Below are positions 1 to 10,114 of a DNA stretch of 19,858 bases, one piece after another. The notes under the pieces were generated by a model that saw only the letters and a program-made list of their open reading frames with translations, was not told the origin of the DNA and did no database searches. Numbering within the stretch: the first letter of the stretch is position 1; every line of letters starts with the position of its first letter. The stretch is from Armatimonadetes bacterium RBG_19FT_COMBO_69_19 (GTDB lineage: Bacteria > Sysuimicrobiota > Sysuimicrobiia > Sysuimicrobiales > Kaftiobacteriaceae), in NCBI GenBank assembly GCA_001768125.1, contig MENB01000118.1, positions 8,639-28,496 of the forward strand. Direction: 5' to 3'. The position numbers and the translations under genes were made by a program.

Positions 1-260
1 CCGGTGAACGGGCTCGTCGGATCCACCGCCACGATGGCCACGGTGCGGCCCTGCGCGCGCAGCACGCGCGTCAGCGCGTCCACGAGCGTGCTCTTGCCCG
101 CGCCCGGCGCGCCGGTGATCCCGACGATGTACGCCGACCCTGTCCGGGGATGCAGCCGGCGGAGGAGCGCCTGTCCCTCGGGATCCCCATCCTCGACGAG
201 GGAGATGGCGCGGGCGAGCGCCTGGTGCGAGCCGGCGAGGGCCTCGTCAAGCAGCGCCAC
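1..260 (-). CDS. meaB: MeaB/ArgK-type GTPase, chaperone of methylmalonyl-CoA mutase (partial, N-terminal 86 residues)
   Basis: MeaB is a G3E-family P-loop GTPase that protects methylmalonyl-CoA mutase and gates loading of its adenosylcobalamin cofactor. Translating the minus strand from a GTG at 260 gives an open frame to the window edge. It carries a Walker A motif, GAPGAGKST, at residues 50-58, followed by a hydrophobic strand and VDPTSPFTG, which matches the MeaB/ArgK signature after the P-loop. The C-terminal part lies outside the window. The start is only 4 bp after the stop of the mutase gene, with an AAGG touching the start as the only Shine-Dalgarno candidate, so translational coupling is likely. 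Adjacency to the mutase supports the MeaB role over the old ArgK (lysine-arginine-ornithine transport kinase) label. Confidence 0.92.
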   Translation of the reverse strand, partial: MALLDEALAGSHQALARAISLVEDGDPEGQALLRRLHPRTGSAYIVGITGAPGAGKSTLVDALTRVLRAQGRTVAIVAVDPTSPFT

Positions 261-264
261 GGCC

Positions 265-1863
265 TTAGACGGTCACCGCGGGGCGGTGCACGCCGAAGAC
301 GGCGCGCAGCGTGTCGCAGATCTCGCCCACCGTGGCGTACGCGCGCACCGCGTCGAGGATGGCGGGCATGAGGTTGTCCCTGCCCGCGGCCGCCCCGCGC
401 AGCCGTCCCAGCGCCCGCTCCACGGAGGTGGCGTCACGCTCGGCCCGCACCGCGGCCAGGCGCGCGCGCTGGCGCTGCACCACCTCCTCCGACACGCGGA
501 GGATGGCCGGTCGCGCGGCCTCGCCCGACTGGAAACGGTTCACGCCGACGACGATCTGTTCCCCGCGCTCGACGCGCTGCGACTCACGGTAGGCGGCCTC
601 CGCGATCTGGCGCTGGATGAAACCGGTCTCGATCCCGCGCAGGACGCCGCCGGCGCTTTCGATCTGATCGATCAACAAGAGGGCCCGGCGCTCGATCTCG
701 CCCGTCAGGGCTTCGACCGCGTAGGCGCCGCCCAGCGGATCGACCGTGTCCGCGACCCTGCTCTCGTGAGCGAGGATCTGCTGGGTGCGCAGCGCGAGCA
801 GCGCAGAAGCGTCAGTGGGCAGCGCCAGGGCCTCGTCCATCGCGTTGGTGTGCAGGGACTGCGTGCCGCCGAGCACCGCGGCGAGCGCCTGGAGCGCGAC
901 GCGCACCACATTGTTGTCCGGCTGCTGCGCGGTCAGCGCCACGCCGGCAGTCTGCGTGTGGAAGCGCAGCATCCAGGAGCGCGGGTCCTTGGCCCCGATG
1001 CGCTCGCGCACCAGATGCGCCCACAACCGGCGGGCGGCGCGGAACTTCGCCACCTCCTCGAGCAGGTTCATCTGCGCGGCGAAGAAGAAGCTGAGCCGCG
1101 GCGCGATGCGGTCCACCTCCAGCCCGGCATCGGCCGCCGCGCGCAGGTAGGTGAGCCCGTCGGCCAGGGTGAAGGCCACCTCCTGGACCGCGGTCGCCCC
1201 GGCTTCGCGGATGTGATAGCCGCTGATGCTGATCGGATTCCAGCGGCTCAGGTGCTCGGTGCAGTAGCGGAAGACGTCGGTGATCAAACGTAGCGACGGC
1301 CCCGGGGGGAAGATGTAGGTCCCGCGGGCGATGTACTCCTTGAGGATGTCGTTCTGCGTCGTGCCCCCGATGGCGGCGGGAGGCACACCCTGGCGTTCGG
1401 CCACCGTCACGTACATCGCCAGGAGGATCGCGGCCGTGGCGTTGATCGTCATCGACGTCGTGACGCGATCGAGGGGGATGCCCTCGAGCAGCGTCTCCAT
1501 GTCGGCGAGCGAGTCGATGGCCACCCCGGCCTTGCCGACCTCGGCCTCGGCGCGCGGGTGGTCGGAGTCGTAGCCCATCTGTGTGGGCAGGTCGAAGGCG
1601 ACGGAGAGGCCGGTCTGCCCCTCGCTCAGCAGCAGGTGAAAGCGGCGGTTCGTCTCGTCCGCGGTCCCGTAGCCCGCGTACTGCCGCATCGTCCACAGGC
1701 GCCCGCGGTACATCGTGGGATAGATCCCGCGCGTATAAGGGAACTCGCCGGGCGCCCCGAGGTCGCGGGCGCGGTCGGGGGCGGCATCGGCGGGTGTGTA
1801 GACGGGCTTGATCTCGATGCCGTCCGCGGTCTCGAACGTCGGCTTGCGCTCGAGCGGATCCAT
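265..1863 (-). CDS. mcmA1: Methylmalonyl-CoA mutase, catalytic (large) subunit, without B12-binding domain
   Basis: This 532-residue protein is the TIM-barrel acyl-CoA half of a B12-dependent mutase that interconverts (R)-methylmalonyl-CoA and succinyl-CoA. The stretch [17 protein letters not shown] (48-64), the run from [19 protein letters not shown], and NDILKEY are family hallmarks. Tyr52 and Arg192 (in PPGPSLRL) align by eye with the Tyr and Arg that contact the methylmalonyl carboxylate in the Propionibacterium enzyme. Isobutyryl-CoA mutases carry Phe and Gln there, so methylmalonyl-CoA is the favoured substrate. The protein ends where the cobalamin-binding domain would begin, and no DxHxxG motif is seen. 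The B12 subunit must therefore be a separate gene outside the window, as in archaeal-type mutases. It lies 4 bp after the biotin carrier gene and 4 bp before meaB. Confidence 0.95.
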   Translation of the reverse strand: MDPLERKPTFETADGIEIKPVYTPADAAPDRARDLGAPGEFPYTRGIYPTMYRGRLWTMRQYAGYGTADETNRRFHLLLSEGQTGLSVAFDLPTQMGYDSDHPRAEAEVGKAGVAIDSLADMETLLEGIPLDRVTTSMTINATAAILLAMYVTVAERQGVPPAAIGGTTQNDILKEYIARGTYIFPPGPSLRLITDVFRYCTEHLSRWNPISISGYHIREAGATAVQEVAFTLADGLTYLRAAADAGLEVDRIAPRLSFFFAAQMNLLEEVAKFRAARRLWAHLVRERIGAKDPRSWMLRFHTQTAGVALTAQQPDNNVVRVALQALAAVLGGTQSLHTNAMDEALALPTDASALLALRTQQILAHESRVADTVDPLGGAYAVEALTGEIERRALLLIDQIESAGGVLRGIETGFIQRQIAEAAYRESQRVERGEQIVVGVNRFQSGEAARPAILRVSEEVVQRQRARLAAVRAERDATSVERALGRLRGAAAGRDNLMPAILDAVRAYATVGEICDTLRAVFGVHRPAVTV

Positions 1864-1867
1864 GACG

Positions 1868-2380
1868 CTATCCCGTAGGTTCGATCACGGCCAGCACCGC
1901 TCCCCCCATCACTTCTTGCCCCGCGCGCACGCGTACCGCCGTGATGCGGCCCGGGCACGGTGCGCGGATCTCGCTCTGCATCTTCATCGCCTCGAGGATC
2001 ACGAGCACCCGCCCCGGCTCCACCACGTCGCCCCCGGCGGCTTCGACCGCGACCACCAGTCCGGGCATCGGGGCGAGGACCTCGCGCGGAGCCCCGACCC
2101 CGGCGGCGACATCCCGGCGCGCGATGGGCAGGCGCCGTTCCACGTGGAGGCGGTACTGCTCGGCCCCGATGCCGACGAGGCGCTCATCGCCGACGGCTCG
2201 GATGACCACCGGCATGACGTGGTGTCCGAGACGCAGCGTGAAGTGGGTCGAGCCAAGTCGCGGCTCGAGCAACACGGAGTACTCGACGCCGCCCATCGCG
2301 ACATGCAGCCGGTCGCCATCTTGCCGCACCGCGACCACGCGGCTCGAGCCGCTCACGGTCACGAGGTACTCGATCATCAT
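1868..2380 (-). CDS. Biotin carboxyl carrier protein of the acyl-CoA carboxylase
   Basis: This 170-residue carrier delivers carboxybiotin from the biotin carboxylase to the carboxyltransferase. The C-terminal biotinyl domain (about 100-168) holds EAMKM with the biotin-accepting Lys133, preceded by APMPGLV and followed by the hairpin glycine region. The N-terminal 95 residues resemble the linker (BT-like) region found between BC and BCCP in fused propionyl-CoA carboxylase alpha subunits, so this looks like a split alpha chain. I chose ATG at 2380 because it overlaps the biotin carboxylase stop in an ATGA and has AGGAAGGG just upstream. The next codon (2377) is also ATG. The open frame continues upstream, but only inside the biotin carboxylase gene. 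The mutase gene starts 4 bp after its stop. Confidence 0.93.
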   Translation of the reverse strand: MMIEYLVTVSGSSRVVAVRQDGDRLHVAMGGVEYSVLLEPRLGSTHFTLRLGHHVMPVVIRAVGDERLVGIGAEQYRLHVERRLPIARRDVAAGVGAPREVLAPMPGLVVAVEAAGGDVVEPGRVLVILEAMKMQSEIRAPCPGRITAVRVRAGQEVMGGAVLAVIEPTG

Positions 2381-3843
2381 CGCATCCCTTCCTCCCGGGC
2401 CGCCCGGACCCACAATCGGGTCGCTGTGGGGGGCTGCACCGTCGGGCGGCCTGTGCGCTGCGCTTGCAGGTGGGCGAAAGCCGCGGCGGCGATGATCGCT
2501 TCCCCCTCGTGCCGTCCCTGCGGGTGTGAGGCTTCCCAACGGGTGACGAATGCGGTCGTATGAGCTGCCGCGGCGAACTCGGCATCGCCGAGCGCCCACA
2601 GATGGAACGGGATCGTCGTGGCGACTCCTGCCACCGCCATCTCCTCGAGGGCCCGGCGCATCCGCGCGATGGCCACCTCGCGCGACGGGCCCCACGTGAT
2701 GACCTTGGCGAGCAGCGGATCGTAGTGGCGGGTCACCTCGAGCCCCGGCACGATCGCGCTGTCCACGCGGACCCCCGGGCCGCCGGGCTCGACGACGTCC
2801 TCGATCCGCCCCACCGACGGCAGGAATCCCTCATGGGGATCTTCCGCGCTGATCCGGCACTCGATCGCGTGGCCGCGCGGGACGGGCGCGTCGGCGACGC
2901 TCATCTCGCCGCCGCCGGCGATCCGCAGTTGCTCGGCGACCAGGTCGATCCCCGTGACGAGTTCAGTGACCGGGTGCTCCACCTGGAGCCGCGCGTTCAC
3001 TTCGAGGAAGAAAAACGTCCGCGCGTCGACCAGGAACTCGACGGTGCCGACGCCCACGTAGCCGATCGCCTTCGCTCCCGCCACCGCGGCCTCGAGCATC
3101 CGGCGGCGGAGATCCGCGTCGAGCCCCGGCGCCGGGGTCTCTTCGATGAGCTTCTGGTGCCGCCGCTGCACGGAGCAGTCACGCTCGCCGAGAGCCAGGA
3201 CGCGACCGGTGCGGTCGGCCAGCACCTGCACCTCGACGTGCCGGGCCCCCGGCAGCCACCGTTCCAGGTAGATGCGGTCATCACCGAAGGCCGCCTGGGC
3301 CTCGCCGCGCGCGATGCGGGCCGCCTCGAGCAGATCCGCCTCCGTGCGGACAAGATGGATCCCCTTCCCCCCGCCCCCACCCGCGGCCTTGATGAGGAGC
3401 GGAACGCCGATCCGCGCCGCCTCCGCGACCAGTGCGTCATCGCGGACCGTGCCGGTCCCGGGGAGCACGGGCACCCCGGCGGCGGCGACGCGCTCCCGCG
3501 TGCGGGCCTTGTCGCCGCAGATCGCCAGTACGTCTGCCGGCGGCCCCACGAACGCCAGCCCCGCGCGCTCGCAGGCGCGCGCGAAGACCGCGTTCTCGGC
3601 GAGGAAGCCGTAGCCGGGATGGACGGCCGCGGCTCTCGCGGCGCGGGCGATCTGGATCAGCGCGGCGATGTTGAGGTAGCTCTCGGCGGGGACGTCCCCG
3701 GGCAGCGCGTGGGCCTCATCGGCCATGGTGACGTGGGCGGCGCCGCGGTCGGCGGGAGAGAAGACGGCGACGGCGCGTAGGCCGAGGTCGCGGCAGGCGC
3801 GGATGACGCGCACCGCGATTTCACCCCGGTTCGCGACCAACAC
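2377..3843 (-). CDS. Acyl-CoA (propionyl-/acetyl-CoA) carboxylase, biotin carboxylase subunit
   Basis: ATP-grasp enzyme that carboxylates biotin on the carrier protein using bicarbonate and ATP. The 488 residues begin directly with the N-terminal domain (VANRGEIAVRVIRAC). They contain HPGYGFLAENA (75-85), the glycine-rich ATP loop GGGGGKG (155-161), the biotin-side segment HVEVQVLAD (202-210), and the catalytic EVNARLQVEH (281-290), a mild variant of EMNTRLQVEH. The start is odd. The GTG at 3843 is the most upstream ATG/GTG start in frame, and the 16 bp before it (after the GNAT stop) are C-rich with no Shine-Dalgarno. The usual two to four residues before VLVANRG are absent. Translation probably depends on coupling to the preceding gene. 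It overlaps the carrier gene by 4 bp. Neighbouring mutase and carboxyltransferase genes favour propionyl-CoA. Confidence 0.95.
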   Translation of the reverse strand: MLVANRGEIAVRVIRACRDLGLRAVAVFSPADRGAAHVTMADEAHALPGDVPAESYLNIAALIQIARAARAAAVHPGYGFLAENAVFARACERAGLAFVGPPADVLAICGDKARTRERVAAAGVPVLPGTGTVRDDALVAEAARIGVPLLIKAAGGGGGKGIHLVRTEADLLEAARIARGEAQAAFGDDRIYLERWLPGARHVEVQVLADRTGRVLALGERDCSVQRRHQKLIEETPAPGLDADLRRRMLEAAVAGAKAIGYVGVGTVEFLVDARTFFFLEVNARLQVEHPVTELVTGIDLVAEQLRIAGGGEMSVADAPVPRGHAIECRISAEDPHEGFLPSVGRIEDVVEPGGPGVRVDSAIVPGLEVTRHYDPLLAKVITWGPSREVAIARMRRALEEMAVAGVATTIPFHLWALGDAEFAAAAHTTAFVTRWEASHPQGRHEGEAIIAAAAFAHLQAQRTGRPTVQPPTATRLWVRAAREEGMR

Positions 3844-3859
3844 GGACCAGGGGGGTGGG

Positions 3860-4372
3860 CTAGAGCTCGTCCTCGTCCTCTTCCTCCTCGCGCTTCAACC
3901 CGGGCCGGTGCACGAGGACGTAGCGGGAGATCTGGAAACTGCAGGCTTCCCAGAAGCGCAGACCGCGGACATTACCCGTGGTCACGGAGGCGTGGATGTC
4001 ATGGGCCCCTTGGCGCTGCAGGAAGTCGAGCACGGCCTCGGCCATCCGGCGGCCGAAGCCTTCACGGCGGTACTCCGGATAGACGAAGAACTCAGCGATG
4101 GTGCCCTGCATGCGCGCGCTGCCGGCCGCCTGCGGCGTGATGATCGCCACCGCGAACCCGATCGGGCGCTGCTCATCCAGGGCCCACCAGATGTGGCGGC
4201 TCTTGCCCTGCTCGCTGAAGATGTGGCGGATGTACGCGTCCAGCCACTCCTCCGGCGGCGGCTCGCCGGCGATCTCCTCCCGGTAGCGCCGCAGCCAGTC
4301 GCGGAACTTCCGGTCGTCGGGAGAAACGTACTCCAGCTTGACCGCGGTCACAGGCTCCTGCATCGGGACCAC
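3860..4372 (-). CDS. GNAT-family N-acetyltransferase with acidic C-terminal tail
   Basis: A 170-residue acetyl-CoA-dependent acyltransferase of the GNAT fold, substrate unknown. The acetyl-CoA pyrophosphate-binding motif A is visible as FFVYPEYRREGFGRRMAEA (95-113), with RxxGxG as REGFG. It is followed by a conserved asparagine region (TTGNVRGLRFWEACSF) typical of motif B. The last dozen residues (KREEEEDEDEL) are strongly acidic, which is unusual. It sits between the carboxyltransferase and biotin carboxylase genes on the same strand, 59 bp after the former and 16 bp before the latter. A regulatory acetylation role on the pathway enzymes or an unrelated passenger are both possible. The first start is GTG at 4372; an in-frame ATG at 4363 is an alternative. 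Neither has a strong ribosome binding site. Confidence 0.87.
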   Translation of the reverse strand: MVPMQEPVTAVKLEYVSPDDRKFRDWLRRYREEIAGEPPPEEWLDAYIRHIFSEQGKSRHIWWALDEQRPIGFAVAIITPQAAGSARMQGTIAEFFVYPEYRREGFGRRMAEAVLDFLQRQGAHDIHASVTTGNVRGLRFWEACSFQISRYVLVHRPGLKREEEEDEDEL

Positions 4373-4431
4373 CGTGGGAGATCTGGGTAAGACTGTTCTA
4401 CTCTCCCCGCCCCGCCGACTCCTCTTGCCGG

Positions 4432-5979
4432 CTAGAGCGGGATGTTGCCGTGTTTCTTCTTCGGGAGGCTCTGGCGCTTCGACGCGAGCATGGCCAGAGC
4501 GGAGATGAGCCGCGGCCGCGTCTCGCGCGGCTCGATGACATCGTCGATGTACCCGCGCGCGGCGGCGATGTATGGGGTCGCGAACTGCGCCCGGTACTCG
4601 GCGACCAGCTGCGCCCGCAACGCGCCGGGATCGCTCGCCTCGGCCAGTTCCTTGCGGAAGATGATCTCGATCGCCCCCTCCGGCCCCATCACCGCGATCT
4701 CCGCGGTGGGCCAGGCGAGGTTGAGGTCCCCGCGGATGTGCCGGCTCGACATGACGTCGTAGGCGCCCCCGTACGCCTTGCGTGTGACGACGGTGAGCTT
4801 CGGCACGGTCGCCTCGCAGTAAGCGTACAGCAGCTTCGCCCCGGCGCGGATGATGCCGCTGTGCTCCTGGCCCACGCCGGGCAGGAAGCCCGGCACGTCC
4901 ACGAAGGTCACCAGCGGGATGTTGAACGCGTCGCAGAAGCGGACGAAGCGCGCGCCCTTCGTCGACGACGCGATGTCCAGCACGCCTGCCAGGACCTGCG
5001 GCTGCTGCGCCACGATCCCCACGGGCCGCCCGTCCAGGCGGGCGAATCCCGTGATGATGTTCTGTGCGAAGTGCCCGTGCACGTCGAGGAAGGAGCCGGC
5101 ATCGACGATGCGGCGGATGACCTCGGCCATGTCGTACGGCTTCGCCGGATCATCGGGGACGAGCGTGTTCAGGCCGTCGTCCATGCGGGCGGGGTCATCC
5201 TCCGCCGACGACTGCGGCGGGTCCTCGAGGTTGTTCTGCGGGAGGTAACCGAGCAGGCGGCGGATCAGCTGCAGGCAGTCGGCGTCATCCTCGGCGACGA
5301 AATGCGCCACCCCGCTCTTGCTGGCGTGGACCTCGGCGCCGCCCAGGTCCTCGAACCCGACCTCCTCGCGCGTCACGGTCCGCACGACCTGCGGGCCGGT
5401 CACGAACATGTAGCTCGTGCCGCGCACCATGACGGTGAAGTCGGTGATCGCCGGGGAGTACACGGCGCCGCCGGCGCACGGTCCCATGATCGCGGAGATC
5501 TGGGGGATGACGCCGCTGGCCATCGTGTTCCGGTAGAAGATCTCGGCGTAGCCGCCCAGGCTCGCCACGCCCTCCTGGATGCGCGCCCCTCCGGAGTCGT
5601 TCAGCCCGATCACCGGCGCGCCCGTCCGCATCGCCAGGTCCATCACCTTGCAGATCTTCGCCGCGTGCGCCTCGCCGAGCGATCCGCCGAGCACGGTGAA
5701 GTCCTGCGAGAAGAGGTACACGGTGCGGCCGTGGATCGTCCCGTAGCCGGTGACCACGCCGTCTGCGGGGGCCTCCACCCGCTCCATCCCGAAGTGGTGC
5801 GCCTGGTGCGTGGCGAACATGTCCAACTCGACGAACGAGCCGGGATCGAGCAGGAGGTCGAGGCGCTCGCGGGCGGTGAGCTTCCCGGCGTCGTGCTGGC
5901 GCTGGATGCGCTCTCGACCTCCGAGCGCGCGGATGCGGTCCTTGCGAGCCCGGAGGTCGGCGATGCGGTCGTCACTCAT
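4432..5979 (-). CDS. pccB: Propionyl-CoA carboxylase beta (carboxyltransferase) subunit
   Basis: This 515-residue crotonase-fold carboxyltransferase moves the carboxyl group from carboxybiotin to propionyl-CoA, giving (S)-methylmalonyl-CoA. The sequence shows the N-terminal [16 protein letters not shown], the CoA/biotin oxyanion regions SGGARIQEG and [12 protein letters not shown], and the C-terminal [11 protein letters not shown]. Asp408 in that last motif corresponds, by eye, to the Asp of Streptomyces PccB that favours propionyl-CoA; acetyl-CoA-preferring homologs carry Ile there. Length is normal for PccB/MmdA. A sodium-pump decarboxylase alpha subunit (MmdA) has a very similar sequence, but the linked biotin carboxylase argues for the carboxylase. 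It starts 9 bp after the Hfq-domain gene with no obvious Shine-Dalgarno, so coupling or readthrough is likely. Confidence 0.94.
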   Translation of the reverse strand: MSDDRIADLRARKDRIRALGGRERIQRQHDAGKLTARERLDLLLDPGSFVELDMFATHQAHHFGMERVEAPADGVVTGYGTIHGRTVYLFSQDFTVLGGSLGEAHAAKICKVMDLAMRTGAPVIGLNDSGGARIQEGVASLGGYAEIFYRNTMASGVIPQISAIMGPCAGGAVYSPAITDFTVMVRGTSYMFVTGPQVVRTVTREEVGFEDLGGAEVHASKSGVAHFVAEDDADCLQLIRRLLGYLPQNNLEDPPQSSAEDDPARMDDGLNTLVPDDPAKPYDMAEVIRRIVDAGSFLDVHGHFAQNIITGFARLDGRPVGIVAQQPQVLAGVLDIASSTKGARFVRFCDAFNIPLVTFVDVPGFLPGVGQEHSGIIRAGAKLLYAYCEATVPKLTVVTRKAYGGAYDVMSSRHIRGDLNLAWPTAEIAVMGPEGAIEIIFRKELAEASDPGALRAQLVAEYRAQFATPYIAAARGYIDDVIEPRETRPRLISALAMLASKRQSLPKKKHGNIPL

Positions 5980-5988
5980 GAGGGCGGG

Positions 5989-7200
5989 CTAGCCCTGAAC
6001 GGACCTCGCACTCATGGGACGGATGGTGATGATCCCGTGCTTGAAGACCAACTCGCGGCCCCCGTCCGTCTCGACCAGCAGGCTGTACGTGCCGAAGTCC
6101 TTCAGGACGCCGCCGAGGATCTCGTACCCGTCGCGGCAGCGGATGTGCACCGGAATCCCGGTGGTGACAAGATGGCGGAAGAAGTCGTCCTCCATCGAGC
6201 TCTTCGGCGTAAAGCGGTTCATCGGCTGAGCCACCTCAGCACCTCCCTGTCGCTCCGGCCTGATCTGCTGCAGCGCCCCGCCGTCATCCGCCCATCCGTT
6301 GTCGGAGGGTGGCGCTTCCACCTCCGGCTCGACCGTCCGCGTCTCCGCGGGCCGGGCCTCGACAGACGGCGCCGGCGCGGGCCATGGCTCCTCGACGGCG
6401 TCGGCCGCCGTCCCGCGCTCCGGCGCGGCCTCCTCGCCCGGCGGTCGCGCCGGGCGCGGCATCTGGCGCTGCGGCTCGCGCAGTCTGCGGTAGTGCGCTT
6501 CCATCGCCTCGAGCTCTTCCCGCCGGTCTCGCATCATCCACCCCCGACGCTGCAGCGGCGATCCGCGCTTGCTCACGGCGTCCAGCGTGCCGGCGATGAC
6601 CGCCTCGGCCTCGCTCCCCTCCACCAGGGCCGATCCGACGTACCGGTCGGAGGCCGAGGTGCCCGCGACGGAGAGCGCGACGACCATCGCCTTGCCGGCC
6701 GCCAGGGCCACGGCGGCGATCGACTCGACCGTCACCCGGCGATCTTCCGCCTCGAACATGGACTTCAGCGCGTCAAGCGTGGCCTGCGCCGCGGTGCGCA
6801 GCCGGCTGACGGGGTCGCTGAGACCCCGTGCGCGGCCGACGAGCGCGGCCACGGTGCCTTCGTCCGACCGCAGCTCGACGGTGACGCGCGTCTCGGAGAC
6901 CGTGATGATCTCCTCGACCCGCTGCATGTACCAGCGGGGCCGCCCCGGGCGCTCCTGGCGCATCCGCGCCACACGGATCCGCCATCCGTCCACCGCCAGG
7001 GAATACTGGGACATCAACGCGGCGGCGACCACCTGCCGGATCTTTCCCTCGTCGCCCTCCGCGGATGCGGTCACGTAGATCCGATCGATCTCCCCCGCAT
7101 CCGTGGCGACGACGCGCGCCGCGGCCACGCCCTCCAATCCTTCCAGCAGCGCCTCGAGATCCTCGGCGAAGACTTCGCTCGGCACACCAACCGATCCCAC
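5989..7200 (-). CDS. Large protein with C-terminal Hfq/LSm-like domain, function unknown
   Basis: The 403 residues fall into three parts. Residues 1-212 look like two alpha/beta segments rich in alternating hydrophobics (IDRIYVTASAEGD, then RVTVELRSDEG and ALSVAGTSASDRYVGSALV); I do not recognise this family. Residues 245-325 are a Pro/Ala/Glu-rich, probably disordered linker. Residues 335-397 look like Hfq: a short helix (SMEDDFFRHL), a beta strand with a conserved glycine-containing turn (GYEILGGVL), and the Sm2-like FKHGI (386-390), close to the YKHAI of Hfq. It probably binds RNA, but that is inference. An in-frame ATG at 6222 (Met327), preceded by AGGTGG at 8 bp, could yield a stand-alone product of about 77 residues, the usual Hfq size. 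The GTG at 7200 is the first start; another GTG lies five codons on. Confidence 0.8.
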   Translation of the reverse strand: MGSVGVPSEVFAEDLEALLEGLEGVAAARVVATDAGEIDRIYVTASAEGDEGKIRQVVAAALMSQYSLAVDGWRIRVARMRQERPGRPRWYMQRVEEIITVSETRVTVELRSDEGTVAALVGRARGLSDPVSRLRTAAQATLDALKSMFEAEDRRVTVESIAAVALAAGKAMVVALSVAGTSASDRYVGSALVEGSEAEAVIAGTLDAVSKRGSPLQRRGWMMRDRREELEAMEAHYRRLREPQRQMPRPARPPGEEAAPERGTAADAVEEPWPAPAPSVEARPAETRTVEPEVEAPPSDNGWADDGGALQQIRPERQGGAEVAQPMNRFTPKSSMEDDFFRHLVTTGIPVHIRCRDGYEILGGVLKDFGTYSLLVETDGGRELVFKHGIITIRPMSARSVQG

Positions 7201-7220
7201 TCGTGTTGGTTGGGGGATTC

Positions 7221-7234
7221 CCCCGCGCGCGGGG
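7221..7234. repeat. Perfect 14-bp GC palindrome between two genes
   Basis: CCCCGCGCGCGGGG lies in the 56-bp gap between the lipoprotein stop and the Hfq-domain start. It can fold as a hairpin on either strand but has no loop of its own unless it opens, and there is no T-run after it on the minus strand. It might pause or weakly terminate transcription, be a protein-binding site, or be compositional noise. Confidence 0.35.
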
Positions 7235-7256
7235 TCTTTCCTGCGGTCCGGAGCGG

Positions 7257-9829
<2,573 letters not shown>

Positions 9830-10102
9830 TCAGCCCCCCGCCATCGCGGGGATGATCGCGACCTCCGCCTCGGGCCCGACCGGCGTGCGGAGCCCCTGGA
9901 GGAAGCGCACGTCCTCATCGTCCACGAAGATGTTCACGAACGCGTGGACGTTCCCGTCCCCGTCCACGATGCGCGATTTGATGCCCGGGAACTGCCGCTC
10001 CAGATCCTCGACGAGCTCCACCAGCGTGCCACCGTCGGCCCGCACCGTGCGCTGGTCGGCCGTGAGCTTGCGCAGGGGCGTTGGGATGCGGATCGTTGCC
10101 AT
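9830..10102 (-). CDS. CysO-like ubiquitin-fold sulfur carrier protein (MoaD/ThiS family)
   Basis: This 90-residue beta-grasp protein ends in Ala-Gly-Gly, the C-terminus that ThiF/MoeB-type enzymes adenylate and convert to a thiocarboxylate. It resembles mycobacterial CysO more than MoaD or ThiS. The stretch FVNIFVDDEDVRFLQGL and the end AIIPAMAGG match, from memory, CysO's FVNIYVNDEDVRF and TILPAVAGG. CysO donates sulfur to O-phosphoserine in the CysM reaction. Here the partner is a threonine-synthase-like PLP enzyme 12 bp upstream, under a SAM riboswitch, so a homocysteine-forming role is my inference. A strong AGAGGAGGAG precedes the ATG at 10102. No activating enzyme or Mec-type JAMM peptidase is present in the window. 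Molybdopterin synthesis is less likely because no moa genes are nearby. Confidence 0.88.
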   Translation of the reverse strand: MATIRIPTPLRKLTADQRTVRADGGTLVELVEDLERQFPGIKSRIVDGDGNVHAFVNIFVDDEDVRFLQGLRTPVGPEAEVAIIPAMAGG

Positions 10103-10114
10103 CGCTCTCCTCCT

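Noticed and set aside
4..1293. Plus-strand open frame of about 429 codons
   Set aside because: Antisense to the mutase and meaB genes; no family resemblance.
2381..2695. Longer biotin carrier protein starting at 2695
   Set aside because: The extension overlaps the biotin carboxylase in another frame and is Gly/Arg-rich noise; the ATGA overlap start at 2380 fits the family.
7187..7212. Inverted repeat ACCAAC/GTTGGT around the start of the Hfq-domain gene
   Set aside because: Six-base arms with a long loop and no known protein match; could easily arise by chance.
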